The position numbers and the translations under genes are program-made. Under the pieces are notes generated by a model. That model was not told where the DNA came from, ran no database searches, and saw only the letters and a program-made list of their open reading frames with translations. Positions 1 through 7,297 of a stretch of DNA of 18,627 nt are shown piece by piece (within the stretch, counting starts at the first letter, position 1; every line of letters starts with the position of its first letter). Source of the stretch: Deltaproteobacteria bacterium (GTDB lineage Bacteria; Desulfobacterota; Desulfobulbia; Desulfobulbales; Desulfobulbaceae); the NCBI GenBank assembly GCA_024277485.1, contig JAJRVA010000157.1:1-18627 (forward strand), written 5' to 3'.

Positions 1-150
1 AAAATCTGCTTTTGCGGTCCGGTTCAGAGGTGACCGGTACTGCTGCAATACATTTCCAAATACATTTTGTTGCCTGACACGTGCGCTGTCCTGGCTCAGG
101 ATCTCCAGCCACAGGCGTAATTCGTCATGCCCGGGCCATATATTCCTCAT
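1..150 (-). CDS. Possible N-terminal fragment of an unrecognised protein, running off the left edge
   Basis: On the minus strand an ATG at 150 opens a frame of 50 codons that stays open to the window edge. The protein begins MRNIWPGHDELRLWLEIL and continues with a polar, Gln- and Arg-containing stretch. Codon choice (many CTG, CAG, GAG, GAC) looks like that of the neighbouring genes. No strong Shine-Dalgarno sequence precedes the ATG; the nearest purine run, TGGAGA, lies about 25 bases upstream, so the start is uncertain. The frame remains open upstream to a TGA at 190-192, so an alternative start such as TTG at 186 is possible. I do not recognise the family. If real, the gene is divergent from the cytochrome gene and its 5' end lies next to that gene's promoter. 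A chance open frame of this length is quite possible. Confidence 0.35.
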   Translation of the reverse strand, partial: MRNIWPGHDELRLWLEILSQDSARVRQQNVFGNVLQQYRSPLNRTAKADF

Positions 151-168
151 AAATTCCAGGCATGAGAA

Positions 169-198
169 TTGACATCTCCATGGCAAAACTCATATAAT
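169..198 (+). promoter_or_regulatory. Sigma-70 promoter for the pentaheme cytochrome gene
   Basis: TTGACA at 169-174 and TATAAT at 193-198 both match the sigma-70 consensus at all six positions, with an 18-base spacer. Transcription should start near 205, giving a leader of about 60 bases before the ATG at 269. This is the best promoter match in the window. With no clear terminator after the cytochrome gene, it could also serve msrAB. Confidence 0.75.
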
Positions 199-268
199 TT
201 TACAGGAGAAATTATGGCGTGATTTTAAGGTGTTTAACGGGGCCAACAACCTTTACAAGGAGATGGGT

Positions 269-1780
269 ATGATTTTTTTGCGATTTCCGAAAAAGAATAG
301 ATATCATGAACCGGAGTGGACAGGGGTATTTTCGCTTGTCTTTTGCTGGATGGTCATTGCACTGACTCTGTCCTGTACCGACCCGGCCGCAACGGGATCT
401 TCAACCACGAAACAAGTCTCCCGCCCGGTAGAAACGTCCCAGGGCGGGATATCGACGAGTTACCAGGATTCATCGAGCTGCAGAAACTGTCATGCCCATA
501 TTTATGAACAGTTTAAAGCGTCAATGCACGCAATGTCATCCGAGAACCCTCTTTTCAGGGCCGAGTTTTTCAATATCCTGCTGCCCCGTGCTGAAGGCGA
601 GGACCTTTCCGGGGAAATGAACGGTTGTATTGCCTGTCATTCCCCGGTGACCTTTATGCAAACCGGGGGTAAAATTATTTCGGAGAAAGGCGTGAATCAG
701 GAAATGTCCGGCGTCGAGTGCGACCTCTGTCACACCATCAGTGGATTTAAAGGCTCCAGGCCGGAAGGCGGAAATTATATTTCCCGTCCCAGCGCGCAAA
801 AATTCGGCCCTTTTCAATATAAGAGCGATCATCACCGCGTTTACTCAAAGTTGCAGACTAAAAGTGAAATGTGCGCCATTTGCCACAACAGGACTAACCG
901 CTACGGGCTTGAGATAATATCAACATATTCTGAATGGAGAAAAAGTCCATATGCGGAAAAGGGGATAGAATGCCAGGACTGTCATATGAATGTGCAGGGG
1001 TTCCTCACTGCCGGAGAGGCTATGTATGAGGGTGGTACGGCAGCGCAGGGTACGCTGATCAGGTCAAAAAACAGAGACAGACTCTATACCCACCGGTTCC
1101 CGGGCGCACATTCCGAGGCACAGGTAAACGGGGCAATTCAACTGGATATACAGGTAGACGGGTCTACCGTTGCAGCAAGCAGTGAGATTATAATCTATGT
1201 TGAAGTGGATAACTCCCGGTCAGACCACAAGCTGCCCACAGGCAGCGCTGAACTTCGTCTGCTCTACCTTGATCTTGTTGCTGAGGTCGGGGGGGAAATT
1301 ATTCTTCTTTCCACCAATTCCCTGGACAGGGAAAAGTATGATGTATCCGGCAAAGGCAAATTTGACGCAACCGTCCTGGGAGATGATGTCCCCGCCGGCA
1401 GTCGTGTCTATCGTGCTGTCTGTATTGATAAGCAAGGTCAACAAACGCTGTTTTCGTTTGATGCCGTAAAAATTGTTTTCGATAACCGGCTGCAGGCCAA
1501 TGAAATCAGGAAGGAGTTTTTTACTTTTCAGGTGCCGGATGATGTCGGTTCCGAGTTTTTTCTCATTGCCAGGTTGAAATATCTGCGTTATCCCGGTTCA
1601 TTTGCCGAAAAGCTGGGTGTGCCCAAGGTGGAACCTGTTGAGCTGGCCAGTGTTCGACAGGAAGTTGTCTTAATCGTCAGCCGTAATGTCCTCTCAGTGC
1701 GAATGAACTCTCCCGGAGTTCTGTTCCGGCAAGACAGCGGGGGAAGTTGCCTTGGAAGGGTATGCTGTAACCCCGGCTGA
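269..1780 (+). CDS. Membrane-anchored pentaheme c-type cytochrome (cytochrome c554-like family)
   Basis: The frame opens at a GTG at 230, but AAGGAG at 257-262 sits six bases before the ATG at 269. From there the product is 503 aa. A basic N-terminus and a hydrophobic segment (about residues 20-35) end in LTLSC, an imperfect lipobox, so the protein is an exported lipoprotein or is held by its signal anchor. Five CXXCH heme-attachment motifs follow: CRNCH, CIACH, CDLCH, CAICH and CQDCH, the first at codons 479-493. The first, with following text like AHIYEQFKASMHAMS, resembles the start of cytochrome c554-type domains. After roughly residue 290 there are no more heme motifs. This C-terminal part, with an HKLPTGSAELR motif, looks beta-rich and occurs in other multiheme cytochromes. 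The role is presumably periplasmic electron transfer; the partner cannot be told. The last 25 residues, including CLGRVCC, are unusual for the family. Confidence 0.9.
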   Translation: MIFLRFPKKNRYHEPEWTGVFSLVFCWMVIALTLSCTDPAATGSSTTKQVSRPVETSQGGISTSYQDSSSCRNCHAHIYEQFKASMHAMSSENPLFRAEFFNILLPRAEGEDLSGEMNGCIACHSPVTFMQTGGKIISEKGVNQEMSGVECDLCHTISGFKGSRPEGGNYISRPSAQKFGPFQYKSDHHRVYSKLQTKSEMCAICHNRTNRYGLEIISTYSEWRKSPYAEKGIECQDCHMNVQGFLTAGEAMYEGGTAAQGTLIRSKNRDRLYTHRFPGAHSEAQVNGAIQLDIQVDGSTVAASSEIIIYVEVDNSRSDHKLPTGSAELRLLYLDLVAEVGGEIILLSTNSLDREKYDVSGKGKFDATVLGDDVPAGSRVYRAVCIDKQGQQTLFSFDAVKIVFDNRLQANEIRKEFFTFQVPDDVGSEFFLIARLKYLRYPGSFAEKLGVPKVEPVELASVRQEVVLIVSRNVLSVRMNSPGVLFRQDSGGSCLGRVCCNPG

Positions 1781-1874
1781 AAATTTTTGCGACATTCCGG
1801 GTAATGATTATTGTTGTTGGCAGGAGCAGTTGTAAAAGTGGTTAATCCCTGCTGTGTTTCCGGGAGGTATCGAT

Positions 1875-2933
1875 ATGACAATTATACATTTTATTTTATC
1901 TGCTGCTGTGGTGCTCGCATTTTCTACTATTCCCGTCCATGGGGCAAAACAGAAGACAGTCATTTTCGCAGGGGGCTGTTTCTGGTGCATGGAGCCTCCC
2001 TTTGAGGATGTCAGTGGTGTGATTGATGTTTCCGCCGGCTACACGGGGGGCCATGTTGAGAATCCGACATATGAACAGGTCTTGACCGGGTCCACCGGTC
2101 ATTATGAGGCTGTCCGGGTCATATATGATCCTGACGTGCTCAGCTATGACGAACTCCTCGAAATATTCTGGAGACAGATAGACCCTACGGATGCGGACGG
2201 GCAGTTTGCCGATCGGGGAACGCAGTACCTGACGGCAATCTTTTACACTGATGATGAGCAGAAAAAGACCGCGGAAGAATCAAGAAAACAGCTCGATGCC
2301 TCGGGGATTTTCGAGCAGCCGGTTGTAACGGCCATCCTGCCGGCGCTCCCGTTCTACATGGCGGAAGAATACCACCAGGACTATGCAAGAAAAAATGTCC
2401 TGCAGTACTCCCTGTATAAAAGCGGCTCGGGCCGGTCGGGATTTCTCGAAAAAACGTGGAACAAGAAAAAAGAGGACGACTTGTCATCCAAAACATACCA
2501 TAAACCTGCTGACAGGGAACTGCAACAGATGCTTTCTCCCCTGCAGTACAGAGTGACCCAGGATGAAGGAACAGAGCCTGCCTACCGCAACGAGTACTGG
2601 GATAACAAGGAAGCAGGGATATACGTGGACATCGTTTCCGGTGAACCGCTTTTTTCTTCCACGGACAAGTATGATTCCGGCACCGGATGGCCCAGTTTCA
2701 CGAGGCCCCTGGTAGAGGAAAATATTGTCGAGAAAAAGGATTACCGGCTGTTTTCAGTGCGGACGGAGGTGAGAAGCCGTGCCGGGGACTCCCACCTGGG
2801 CCATGTGTTTGAGGATGGGCCAAAGCCGACCGGACTGCGGTACTGTATCAATTCTGCCGCCCTTCGCTTTATTCCTGTTAATAAGCTCGAGGAGGAAGGG
2901 TATGGACGGTTTGTTGAGCTGTTCAGGAATTAG
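1875..2933 (+). CDS. msrAB: Exported fused peptide methionine sulfoxide reductase MsrA-MsrB
   Basis: Repairs oxidised methionine: the MsrA domain reduces S-sulfoxides, free or in protein, and the MsrB domain reduces protein-bound R-sulfoxides. The start is ATG 1875, with GGGAGG at 1862-1867; an upstream in-frame GTG at 1854 would spoil the signal peptide. Residues 1-23 form a signal peptide ending near PVHG-A, so the enzyme is periplasmic. MsrA (about 27-180) carries [12 protein letters not shown] with Cys35 and Cys38. MsrB (about 215-345) carries [24 protein letters not shown] and [11 protein letters not shown] with catalytic Cys324. The two CxxC zinc pairs of many MsrBs are absent. After the signal peptide the protein has only these three cysteines, so MsrB has no obvious resolving cysteine. 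There is no thioredoxin-like N-terminal domain as in neisserial PilB. It lies 94 bases after the cytochrome gene and may share its transcript. Confidence 0.95.
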   Translation: MTIIHFILSAAVVLAFSTIPVHGAKQKTVIFAGGCFWCMEPPFEDVSGVIDVSAGYTGGHVENPTYEQVLTGSTGHYEAVRVIYDPDVLSYDELLEIFWRQIDPTDADGQFADRGTQYLTAIFYTDDEQKKTAEESRKQLDASGIFEQPVVTAILPALPFYMAEEYHQDYARKNVLQYSLYKSGSGRSGFLEKTWNKKKEDDLSSKTYHKPADRELQQMLSPLQYRVTQDEGTEPAYRNEYWDNKEAGIYVDIVSGEPLFSSTDKYDSGTGWPSFTRPLVEENIVEKKDYRLFSVRTEVRSRAGDSHLGHVFEDGPKPTGLRYCINSAALRFIPVNKLEEEGYGRFVELFRN

Positions 2934-2938
2934 GGTCT

Positions 2939-3505
2939 TCATTGGTCTGCTGATTTCCTGCTGCGGGTGTCGGGTTCATTCCGATACCTGTTGAGGACAC
3001 CGTACAACATATCCGGAAGATCATTTTTCTGTCGCGAAGATCGCTGGATCTGCTTGAGGCACTTGTTCATTGTCAGCGGTTCATGGAGAAAGATATGGCG
3101 CAGGATCAGTGAAATAAGCCGGGTAATTGTGGTCAGGTTTGAGATGCGGGACTGCAGTTCATGGTTTCTGTCAAAGGCGGTTGATGCAAAGACCTCCACC
3201 GGGTTGCCATCCACCTCGCTGACCGACAGGTACCACTTGTTCTGGTCCCGGTCAACGGTCCGGTATCGTTTGCCGTCAACAACATCGGGCAGCCCTTCGG
3301 GCTCGGGAAGGTTTACCGGCACGGGTTCCGGCAGCACCGGTTCGTCGTGGAAGTGAAGCCAGAGCTTTTTTATCTCTTCCGGATGATTTTTGACATTTGC
3401 GATGATTGTCCGGCATGTTGCACAGGCTGTGAAACCACTGGCATCGTACGTCTTTTTTTCAGCCCCGCATATCTGACAGGGTGTTTTTTCTTGTCCTGCG
3501 GGCAC
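2939..3505 (-). CDS. Small zinc-ribbon protein with a TSCPD-like C-terminal domain
   Basis: A 188-aa cytoplasmic protein read from GTG 3505. AAGGAGG at 3513-3519 lies at good distance and fixes the start. The N-terminus holds C10-x2-C13 and C28-x2-C31, a probable zinc ribbon. A proline-rich linker (54-73) follows. Residues 79-175 contain WYLSVSEVDGNPVEVFAS, then LTTITRLISLILRH, then CLKQIQRSS and DLPDMLYGVLNRY. This order (strand, DGxPxEVF, helix with RLISLxLR, then a K-Q-x-x motif) resembles the TSCPD domain at the C-terminus of B12-dependent ribonucleotide reductases. No catalytic reductase domain is present. The assignment is from pattern memory only and function is unknown; a nucleic-acid-binding or regulatory protein is possible. 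It converges with msrAB and is divergent from ileS. Confidence 0.75.
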   Translation of the reverse strand: MPAGQEKTPCQICGAEKKTYDASGFTACATCRTIIANVKNHPEEIKKLWLHFHDEPVLPEPVPVNLPEPEGLPDVVDGKRYRTVDRDQNKWYLSVSEVDGNPVEVFASTAFDRNHELQSRISNLTTITRLISLILRHIFLHEPLTMNKCLKQIQRSSRQKNDLPDMLYGVLNRYRNEPDTRSRKSADQ

Positions 3506-3535
3506 GGCTTTCCCTCCTTGTGTCCTGGACTGTCC

Positions 3536-3564
3536 TTGCCGGGGTTGCTCTTTATTCCCGGCAA
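3536..3564 (-). repeat. Perfect 8-bp inverted repeat in the leader of the zinc-ribbon gene
   Basis: TTGCCGGG at 3536-3543 and CCCGGCAA at 3557-3564 are exact reverse complements separated by 13 bases. On the minus-strand transcript this would form a GC-rich hairpin about 17 bases before the ribosome binding site at 3513-3519. It could be an RNA structure in the leader or a DNA-binding dyad. No U-tract follows on the transcribed strand, so it is not a standard terminator. Confidence 0.5.
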
Positions 3565-3584
3565 ACTGAGAACCTCTGCACTGG

Positions 3585-3611
3585 ATTACAAAAGTTAACG
3601 TAAAAAGTCAA
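3585..3611 (-). promoter_or_regulatory. Candidate sigma-70 promoter for the zinc-ribbon gene
   Basis: Read on the minus strand: TTGACT (3611-3606), a 15-base spacer, then TGTAAT (3590-3585). Each hexamer matches consensus at five of six positions, but the spacer is shorter than the preferred 16-18. The predicted start near 3578 would give a leader of about 70 bases containing the inverted repeat. Confidence 0.35.
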
Positions 3612-3701
3612 TCCATCAGAAGTTGCTCAATAAGTTAAAATAGTATTTTGTCTGAATTCTGATTTTCTGCCTGCCTTTCTTGCTTTTCAGCCTCTTTGCA
3701 C

Positions 3702-3729
3702 TTGCAACTTTCCGCCTGATTGTTATTAT
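3702..3729 (+). promoter_or_regulatory. Candidate sigma-70 promoter for ileS-lspA-fabD
   Basis: TTGCAA (3702-3707), a 16-base spacer and TATTAT (3724-3729) match consensus at four and five positions. Transcription from near 3736 would produce a leader of about 165 bases before ileS. The stretch is AT-rich, so a chance match cannot be excluded. Confidence 0.35.
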
Positions 3730-3820
3730 TTTAAGTTTTGCACTATTTCATATCTTCCGCCGACAGGACGCGCCTGTGAACAATTACAAATTTTATTTAC
3801 GTGTCAACACGGAGTTGGCA

Positions 3821-3850
3821 CCCCTGTGATGAGTTGCGGCAGGACAGGGG
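3821..3850 (+). repeat. Hairpin-forming inverted repeat in the ileS leader
   Basis: CCCCTGT at 3821-3827 and ACAGGGG at 3844-3850 are exact reverse complements with a 16-base loop. The element lies 53 bases before the ileS start. It is not followed directly by a run of T, so it is not a plain terminator. A leader RNA structure or a protein-binding site is possible. Confidence 0.4.
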
Positions 3851-3902
3851 GAAGATGTGAGACTGATTTTGACGATTTTATTTTTCTCTCTGGAGAGATG
3901 CC

Positions 3903-6719
3903 ATGGATTACCGGGACACACTGAATCTGCCTAAAACAAAATTCAAGATGAAGGCAAACCTGACGCAGAAGGAGCCTGAATTCCTGAAACGCTGGGAAAA
4001 GGCAGGTCTGTATCGGAAACTGCAGGAGTCGGCCGCGGGCAGGCCCCTTTTCGTGCTTCATGACGGCCCGCCGTATGCCAACGGACATATCCATCTGGGC
4101 ACCGCTTTCAACAAGGTGTTGAAGGACATCATCCTCAAGTCCCGCCGGATGGCCGGGTTCAATGCCCCCTATATACCGGGCTGGGATTGCCACGGTCTGC
4201 CCATTGAGCACAATGTTGACAAGGACCTGGGCGAGAAGAAGGAGCAGATCAGTACCCTGGCCAAGCGTCGTGCCTGCCGGAAATACGCGGAAAAGTGGAT
4301 CAAGATCCAGAAGGCTGAATTCAAACGCCTTGGCGTACTGGGCGACTGGGACAATCCGTACCTGACCATGAAATACGGGTTTGAGGCTGCTATTGCCCGT
4401 GAATTCAACACGTTCCTGCTATCAGGATCAATCGTTCATGCCAAGAAGCCGGTCTACTGGTGCGCGACCTGCGGCACGGCCCTTGCCGAGGCCGAGGTCG
4501 AGTATCATGACCACACGTCGCCCTCGATCTATGTCAAGTTTCCACTGGTCGATGATATCTCCGACGTGGTTTCGCTGCCTGAAGGCAGGGATGTGCATGT
4601 TCTGATCTGGACCACCACGCCCTGGACACTTCCGGCAAACATGGCTGTCGCGCTTCATCCTGACTTCGTGTATGCCGCCGTTGAGGTGGGAGACGAGATC
4701 TGGATCCTGGCCGAGGAACTGGTGGAGCGCTGTTTCAAGGAGTTTGCCATCAGCAGTTTTCGTGTCCTGGCAACGTTTTCCGTCGCCGGTCTTGAAGGGA
4801 AAAAATGCCGCCACCCGTTCATGGACCGGGATTCGCTGCTGGTGCTTGCCGACTATGTCACCGCTGAAAGCGGCACCGGCTGTGTGCACACCGCTCCCGG
4901 ACACGGGGCCGACGATTACCTGACCGGTCTGCGCTACGGCCTGGACATCCTCTCGCCTGTTGATGAGCAGGGTGTCTATACGCGGGAAGCCGGGCAATAC
5001 GCGGGGCAGAAGGTACCTGATGTCAACCGGCAGATCACAGGTGACATGCAGGCGGCCGGGATGCTGGTCCGTGAAGAAGACATTGAGCACAGCTACCCGC
5101 ACTGCTGGCGCTGCAAAAAACCGGTCATGTACAGGGCCACGGAACAGTGGTTTATCTCCATGCAGGAAAACGGCCTGCGGGATAGGGCGCTGAAAGCTAT
5201 CAAAGAGGTGAGCTGGACCCCTGACTGGGGGATGCAGAGAATTTACGGGATGGTCGAGGCGCGACCTGACTGGTGCCTCTCCAGGCAGCGGTCCTGGGGG
5301 GTCCCCCTGACCGTCCTGACCTGTGAGCAGTGCGGCGAGGTGGTTCGGGACCAGGCCGTCTGTGAGAGAATAGAAGCGCTCTTTGAAAAGGAAGGGGCTG
5401 ATGCTTGGTTTACGTACAGCGCTGATGAACTGGTTCCGGCAGGGACAACATGCGGCGGTTGCGGCGCAGCGGCCTTCAGAAAGGAAACCGATATCCTGGA
5501 CGTGTGGTTTGATTCCGGCGTGACCCATGCCGCGGTCTGCGAGGCAAGGGAGGAGCTTTCTTCTCCGGCGGACCTGTACCTTGAAGGGAGCGACCAGCAC
5601 CGCGGCTGGTTCCAGAGCTCGCTGCTCACGTCGGTCGGGACCCGGGGACGTGCCCCGTACAGGGGGGTTCTTACGCACGGGTATGTAGTCGACGGCCAGG
5701 GCAAGAAGATGTCGAAAAGCGTGGGCAATGTTGTCGCGCCGCAGGAGGTCATTGACAAGTACGGCGCCGAGATTCTCCGGTTGTGGGTGTCAAGCGAGGA
5801 CTACCGCGTTGATGTCAAGGTCTCTGATGAAATCCTCAGGCATGTCTCGGATGCCTATCGCAAGATGCGCAATACCATCCGCTTCATGCTGAGCAACCTG
5901 TATGATTTTGACCCGGCTGTTGATACGGTCGACTTCCGCGACCTGACAGACCTCGACCGCTGGGCCCTGGGGCGTTTTGCGGAACTCTGCAAACGGGTTG
6001 ACAGGGCATATGCGGACTATGAATTTCATGCCATTTACCATGGCCTGCATAACTTCTGCGGCACGGATATGTCCAACCTGTACCTGGACGTGCTGAAAGA
6101 CCGCCTCTACGTGTCCGCGCCGGATTCAATGGGCCGCCGGGCCGCGCAGACGGTCATCCACAGGATACTGGACGGTCTGCTCAGGCTCATGGCGCCGATA
6201 CTCAGTTTCACGGCGGCAGAGGCGTGGGAGCATCTGCAGAAGATCGGCCCTGACAGCCCGGTCGAGAAGTCGGTCTTTTTTGCCCCTTTCCCCTCGGTGG
6301 ACGATATCATGCCGGATGCGGAGTTTGCCGCGACCTGGTCAAGGCTCCTTGAGATCCGCGCTGAGATAACCAGGATCCTGGAGAAGGCCCGGCGTGAAAA
6401 GGTGATCGGCCTTTCTCTTGATGCTGAAGTTCTTCTTCAGGCGGACGGAGAGACCGCCCAGTTTCTTGCCGACAGGCGGGAGCAGCTCCAGGAACTCTGT
6501 ATTGTCTCAAGCCTGGTGGTGGCGCCTGATCCCGGCGATATTGCCGGTATCGAGGTCGTCGAGGCTGAGAACATTCCGGGCCTGAAAATAGCTGTCCGTC
6601 AGGCGCCCGGAGAAAAGTGCGAACGCTGCTGGACACTGTCGCCAAGCGTTGGCCGGGACAGCGAACATTCGACTGCCTGCAGCCGCTGTGCCGGGGTCGT
6701 GCGGACCCTGGGTGGTTGA
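3903..6719 (+). CDS. ileS: Isoleucyl-tRNA synthetase
   Basis: Charges tRNA-Ile with isoleucine in the cytoplasm and edits misacylated valine. The product is 938 aa, the usual length of the bacterial type. ATG 3903 has GGAGAG at 3892-3897, and MDYRDTLNLPKTKFKMKANL is a typical family N-terminus. Class I signatures are PPYANGHIHLG (residues 56-66, HIGH motif) and KMSKS (602-606). The editing domain shows IWTTTPWTLPAN and GCVHTAPGHGADDY. The C-terminal zinc finger is intact, with cysteines 906, 909, 926 and 929 as two CxxC pairs. It is the first gene of a probable operon: its stop lies one base before the lspA start, and lspA and fabD follow. The leader is long, with a hairpin. Nothing suggests damage or transfer. 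Confidence 0.99.
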   Translation: MDYRDTLNLPKTKFKMKANLTQKEPEFLKRWEKAGLYRKLQESAAGRPLFVLHDGPPYANGHIHLGTAFNKVLKDIILKSRRMAGFNAPYIPGWDCHGLPIEHNVDKDLGEKKEQISTLAKRRACRKYAEKWIKIQKAEFKRLGVLGDWDNPYLTMKYGFEAAIAREFNTFLLSGSIVHAKKPVYWCATCGTALAEAEVEYHDHTSPSIYVKFPLVDDISDVVSLPEGRDVHVLIWTTTPWTLPANMAVALHPDFVYAAVEVGDEIWILAEELVERCFKEFAISSFRVLATFSVAGLEGKKCRHPFMDRDSLLVLADYVTAESGTGCVHTAPGHGADDYLTGLRYGLDILSPVDEQGVYTREAGQYAGQKVPDVNRQITGDMQAAGMLVREEDIEHSYPHCWRCKKPVMYRATEQWFISMQENGLRDRALKAIKEVSWTPDWGMQRIYGMVEARPDWCLSRQRSWGVPLTVLTCEQCGEVVRDQAVCERIEALFEKEGADAWFTYSADELVPAGTTCGGCGAAAFRKETDILDVWFDSGVTHAAVCEAREELSSPADLYLEGSDQHRGWFQSSLLTSVGTRGRAPYRGVLTHGYVVDGQGKKMSKSVGNVVAPQEVIDKYGAEILRLWVSSEDYRVDVKVSDEILRHVSDAYRKMRNTIRFMLSNLYDFDPAVDTVDFRDLTDLDRWALGRFAELCKRVDRAYADYEFHAIYHGLHNFCGTDMSNLYLDVLKDRLYVSAPDSMGRRAAQTVIHRILDGLLRLMAPILSFTAAEAWEHLQKIGPDSPVEKSVFFAPFPSVDDIMPDAEFAATWSRLLEIRAEITRILEKARREKVIGLSLDAEVLLQADGETAQFLADRREQLQELCIVSSLVVAPDPGDIAGIEVVEAENIPGLKIAVRQAPGEKCERCWTLSPSVGRDSEHSTACSRCAGVVRTLGG

Positions 6720-6720
6720 A

Positions 6721-7224
6721 GTGGCTGGACTGGTCAGGTTCACGGCGCTGATCGTTCTGGTTGTTTCCTGTGATCAGGCCACGAAGCTGTGGGTGGTGCG
6801 AAATTTTGCCATGCACGAGTCATGGCCGATTGTGCCGGGTTTTTTTAACCTGACCTACCTGACCAATACCGGTGCTGCATTTGGCTTTTTAGCCGGCCGG
6901 CCAGCCCTGTGGCGGCATGTTTTTTTTATAAGTGTAGTCCTGGTTGCCCTGTGTGTCATCACGGTGATGTACCGGCGGCTGCGGCGGGAGTCCTATTTCT
7001 ATGAGCTGAGTCTTGGGCTCATTGCCGGCGGGGCGATTGGCAACCTTCTTGACCGGGTACGATTGGGCGCGGTGGTTGATTTTCTTGATGTCTACGTGGG
7101 CACGTACCATTGGCCGGCTTTTAATGTGGCAGACTCGGCCATTACAGTGGGGGTGACAATTTTTATTGTGTACAGTTTCTTCTTTGCAGACAGGGAAGAA
7201 ACAAATGAAAAGATCCAGGCTTAA
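6721..7224 (+). CDS. lspA: Lipoprotein signal peptidase (signal peptidase II)
   Basis: An inner-membrane aspartyl protease that cleaves the signal peptide from prolipoproteins after lipid attachment. From GTG 6721 the product is 167 aa, normal for the family. Another in-frame GTG at 6712, inside the end of ileS, is an alternative. Conserved blocks are SCDQATKLWVV near the N-terminus, LTYLTNTGAAFGFLAG, GGAIGNLLDRVRLGAVVDFLDVYVG and FNVADSAI. The two catalytic aspartates are Asp120 (in VVDFLD) and Asp138 (in NVADSAI). Four hydrophobic segments fit the known topology. The ileS-lspA adjacency is common in bacteria. Clients encoded in this window would include the TPR lipoprotein and the LolB-like lipoprotein, which both carry lipoboxes. 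Confidence 0.98.
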   Translation: MAGLVRFTALIVLVVSCDQATKLWVVRNFAMHESWPIVPGFFNLTYLTNTGAAFGFLAGRPALWRHVFFISVVLVALCVITVMYRRLRRESYFYELSLGLIAGGAIGNLLDRVRLGAVVDFLDVYVGTYHWPAFNVADSAITVGVTIFIVYSFFFADREETNEKIQA

Positions 7225-7297
7225 AGAGCCCGGCTTGAACAGCAGGATAAAGAATTCCAACAGGGTAATACAACTCTCTCTCATTGAGTGTCAAGAT

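Larger units (their letters stand above)
3506..3902. other. Divergent intergenic region upstream of the zinc-ribbon gene and ileS
   Basis: This 397-base AT-richer stretch has no convincing gene in any frame. It holds a candidate promoter and a hairpin for the minus-strand gene, and a candidate promoter plus a long leader for ileS. The leader contains a short dyad, CGTGT-CA-ACACG at 3800-3811, which could be an operator, and a hairpin at 3821-3850. No tRNA or T-box-like element is seen. Confidence 0.7.

Noticed and set aside
214..222. Tiny ATG-GCG-TGA reading frame with AGGAG upstream, before the cytochrome gene
   Set aside because: The predicted transcript begins about at the AGGAG itself, and a two-codon frame cannot be distinguished from chance.
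3816..3837. Sigma-54-like TGGCAC ... TTGC before ileS
   Set aside because: The two elements are 12 bases apart instead of the required five, so GG and GC do not fall at -24 and -12.
3736..3902. T-box riboswitch for ileS
   Set aside because: No conserved T-box sequence or terminator/antiterminator pair is visible, and the genome looks Gram-negative.
4428..5678. 416-codon open frame on the minus strand opposite ileS
   Set aside because: It is opposite the conserved core of ileS and its Arg-, Pro- and His-rich translation is typical of an antisense shadow.
7205..7297. Longer FabD starting at ATG 7205
   Set aside because: The extra 31 residues have no family character, and MKKTAIIFPGQG at 7298 is the standard N-terminus.
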